A DNA stretch of 16,839 bases. Origin: Phycisphaerales bacterium. GTDB taxonomy: Bacteria > Planctomycetota > Phycisphaerae > Sedimentisphaerales > Anaerohalosphaeraceae. Position numbers and translations under genes: made by a program. Location of the stretch: positions 1-16,839 of the forward strand of contig DSDR01000106.1 of the NCBI GenBank assembly GCA_011048645.1, given 5' to 3'. The notes under the pieces were generated by a model. The model was given only the letters and a program-made list of their open reading frames with translations, was not told the DNA's origin and ran no database searches. Positions 15,340 through 16,839 of the stretch are shown piece after piece (within the stretch, counting starts at the first letter, position 1; every line of letters begins with the position of its first letter).

Positions 15340-16791
15340 ATGATAAACGCCGATGATTTGTATCAGCAGGCGCTGAACGAAGCGCGGACAAACCGGACGG
15401 CTGCCGCACTGGAGCATTTGGACGCCTATTTGAAAGAACGTCCTCATCACGGCGCGGCGTGGAACGACGCCGGTGCGGTGCTCTATGCAGAGGGACGATT
15501 TGACGAAGCGATTCAATATTTTCGCCGCGCCGTTGAAACAGATGTGTGTCCCGTTCAGGTCTATCGCAATCTGGCAAAAGCTTATCTTGCGGCAGGTCAG
15601 CCGTGGCAGGCGATGCGCTGGTTTGACACACTCCGCTCGGAAGGGCTGCTGGATGAGGCCCTTGTTCAGCACATCGCCGACGGATTTATCGCCGCGGACG
15701 AACCGGCCTCGGCCATGGATGTGTTGCACCGAGGACGCCGTGCGCTGCCTGAGGCGCGCCAACTGGATGCGCAGATCGCCGCTTTTCGAACCAAACGCGC
15801 CAAAATCGCTTTTTTTGTCGGCGGCGACGGAGCAAACTTTCTCAACGATATCATTGAATTTACCCGCCGGCGATATGAAGTGCGGATATTTGAGGGCGGA
15901 TCCGAAAAACAACTGATGGAGCTGATGCAATGGAGCGATATTTCGTGGTTTGAGTGGTGTACCAATCTGGCTCAAATCGGTACGTCGCTGCCGAAAGTCT
16001 GCCGCACCATCATTCGACTGCACCGCTATGAGGCCTATGATCCCTGGCCGGCGCAGATCAACTGGGATCATGTCGATGTGCTGGTCACGGTCGGCAACGA
16101 ATGGGTTCTTAAGGCGGCAGAGCACTGGGTCAAAGATCTTCGCAGCCGTGTACCGATCGTGTGCATTCCCAACGGCGTTAATCCCGAGACCCATCCCTAT
16201 ACCTCTCGCCGTCCCGGCAGGAATATCGCGTTCATCGGTGCGCTGCGTATGGTAAAAAATCCGATGCTGCTGTTTCAGTGTATGGCGGCGTTGAAAAAGA
16301 AAGATCCGCACTATCGCCTTTTTATAGCCGGGCAGGTGAAGGAATTGCTGATGCAGCACGTTTACGAACATACGCGCTCGGCGATGGGATTGGAGGATGT
16401 GATTGTCTATGACGGATTTCAGGACGATATTCCGCACTGGCTGGCCGATAAACAATATCTCGTCTCCACCAGCGTCATCGAAGGATGCCCGATGGGGATA
16501 CTGGAGGCGATGGCCGCAGGGATCAAGCCGGTCATATTCAATTTTCCCGGCGCCGAAGAGCTGTTTGGCCGGGACTATTTGTTTACCACGCCGGAGGAGT
16601 TTTGCCGACGGATTTGTGAGCCGCACTACGATTCGCAGGCCTATCGAGCCTTTGTGGAGCGGCGATATCCGCTGTCGGCGCAATTGTTGCGAATTAACGA
16701 ATTGTTTGCAATGTTTGAGAAAAATCCCTGGACGGAGAAATCTGCACAGCACACGGCGAAATGTTCAGGGCTGGCGGCACTGACTGTCTGA
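15340..16791 (+). CDS. TPR-glycosyltransferase family 4-like fusion protein
   Basis: A 483-residue cytoplasmic protein with N-terminal tetratricopeptide repeats (about 3-100, for example WNDAGAVLYAEGRFDEAIQY FRRAVE and VYRNLAKAYLAAGQPWQAMR) and a GT-B glycosyltransferase module (about 153-460). The donor-side half shows VPIVCIPNGVNPE (271-283), IAFIGALRMVKNPMLL (296-311) with a likely phosphate-binding Arg/Lys pair, and the EX7E motif Glu381 to Glu389 in EGCPMGILEAMAAG, all typical of family GT4. It starts 53 bases after flgL with GGAA upstream and is probably the last gene of the operon. By analogy with TPR-containing protein glycosyltransferases and its position, it likely glycosylates flagellin or another exported flagellar protein. 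Donor sugar and target cannot be told. No named gene is recognised. Confidence 0.78.
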   Translation: MINADDLYQQALNEARTNRTAAALEHLDAYLKERPHHGAAWNDAGAVLYAEGRFDEAIQYFRRAVETDVCPVQVYRNLAKAYLAAGQPWQAMRWFDTLRSEGLLDEALVQHIADGFIAADEPASAMDVLHRGRRALPEARQLDAQIAAFRTKRAKIAFFVGGDGANFLNDIIEFTRRRYEVRIFEGGSEKQLMELMQWSDISWFEWCTNLAQIGTSLPKVCRTIIRLHRYEAYDPWPAQINWDHVDVLVTVGNEWVLKAAEHWVKDLRSRVPIVCIPNGVNPETHPYTSRRPGRNIAFIGALRMVKNPMLLFQCMAALKKKDPHYRLFIAGQVKELLMQHVYEHTRSAMGLEDVIVYDGFQDDIPHWLADKQYLVSTSVIEGCPMGILEAMAAGIKPVIFNFPGAEELFGRDYLFTTPEEFCRRICEPHYDSQAYRAFVERRYPLSAQLLRINELFAMFEKNPWTEKSAQHTAKCSGLAALTV

Positions 16792-16803
16792 AAACTTGAC
16801 AAA

Positions 16804-16829
16804 CGGTTTCAAAAAACCGCCCTGAGGGC
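16804..16829. terminator. Weak hairpins after the last gene
   Basis: CGGTTT-CAAA-AAACCG (16804-16819) can form a six-base stem with a four-base loop, followed directly by a second small hairpin (GCCC-TGA-GGGC, overlapping from 16819). No T-run follows before the window ends, so these may be an incomplete terminator or unrelated. Terminator function is a low-confidence guess. Confidence 0.25.
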
Positions 16830-16839
16830 ACGCATACAG

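Noticed and set aside
15208..16752. Long minus-strand open frame opposite flgL end and the glycosyltransferase
   Set aside because: It spans two clear + strand genes, has low-complexity composition without motifs, and is explained by codon bias on the other strand.
16796..16801. Perfect TTGACA hexamer after the last gene as a -35 element for a downstream gene
   Set aside because: No -10-like hexamer occurs 16-19 bases downstream (the sequence there is GC-rich), and the window ends before any gene.

Overview
The window is a chromosomal flagellar locus from a Gram-negative (diderm) bacterium. Both the P ring (FlgI with its chaperone FlgA) and the L ring (FlgH) are encoded, so the cell has a peptidoglycan layer and an outer membrane. 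The DNA is moderately GC-rich, with G/C-biased third codon positions throughout, and nothing looks recently transferred. The gene order flgD-flgE-(PilZ)-flgF-flgG-flgA-flgH-flgI-flgJ-flgN-flgK-flgL, the sigma-54 control and the protein texture would fit the Planctomycetota or another PVC lineage. That placement is inference from gene order and memory of families, not a database result.

Layout. Positions 1-274 hold no convincing gene but contain a likely extended -10 promoter. Positions 275-1592 encode an ExbB/TolQ-type and an ExbD/TolR-type proton-channel pair on the + strand. Converging on them, 1629-3017 (- strand) encodes a sigma-54-dependent activator (degenerate receiver, AAA+, Fis-type HTH). 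Positions 3018-3416 form a divergent control region with a well-spaced sigma-54 promoter (3335-3350) pointing at the flagellar genes. From 3417 to 16791 every gene is on the + strand and closely packed: hook cap scaffold flgD, hook flgE, a membrane-anchored PilZ-type protein, rod genes flgF and flgG, P-ring chaperone flgA, L ring flgH, P ring flgI, rod-cap flgJ (single domain), chaperone flgN, hook-filament junction proteins flgK and flgL, and a TPR-glycosyltransferase fusion. No rRNA, tRNA, CRISPR array, IS element or integrase is visible.

How it works together. The divergently encoded activator probably opens the sigma-54 promoter and so transcribes the rod-hook-ring-junction set as one long middle-class flagellar operon. 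FlgA helps FlgI assemble, FlgH completes the outer-membrane bushing, FlgJ caps the rod, FlgD caps the growing hook made of FlgE, and FlgN delivers FlgK and FlgL. The PilZ-type protein suggests c-di-GMP-linked or structurally derived control placed inside the hook operon. The terminal glycosyltransferase suggests sugar decoration of a flagellar protein, probably flagellin. Proximal rod genes (flgB, flgC, fliE), the export gate, motor/switch genes, flagellin, flgM and csrA/fliW are absent from this window and must lie elsewhere if present.

No wholly novel system is evident. The observations most worth following are the PilZ protein inside the hook operon, the activator whose receiver lacks most phosphorylation residues, the TPR-glycosyltransferase fusion, the atypical FlgH lipobox and the cysteine-rich FlgN.
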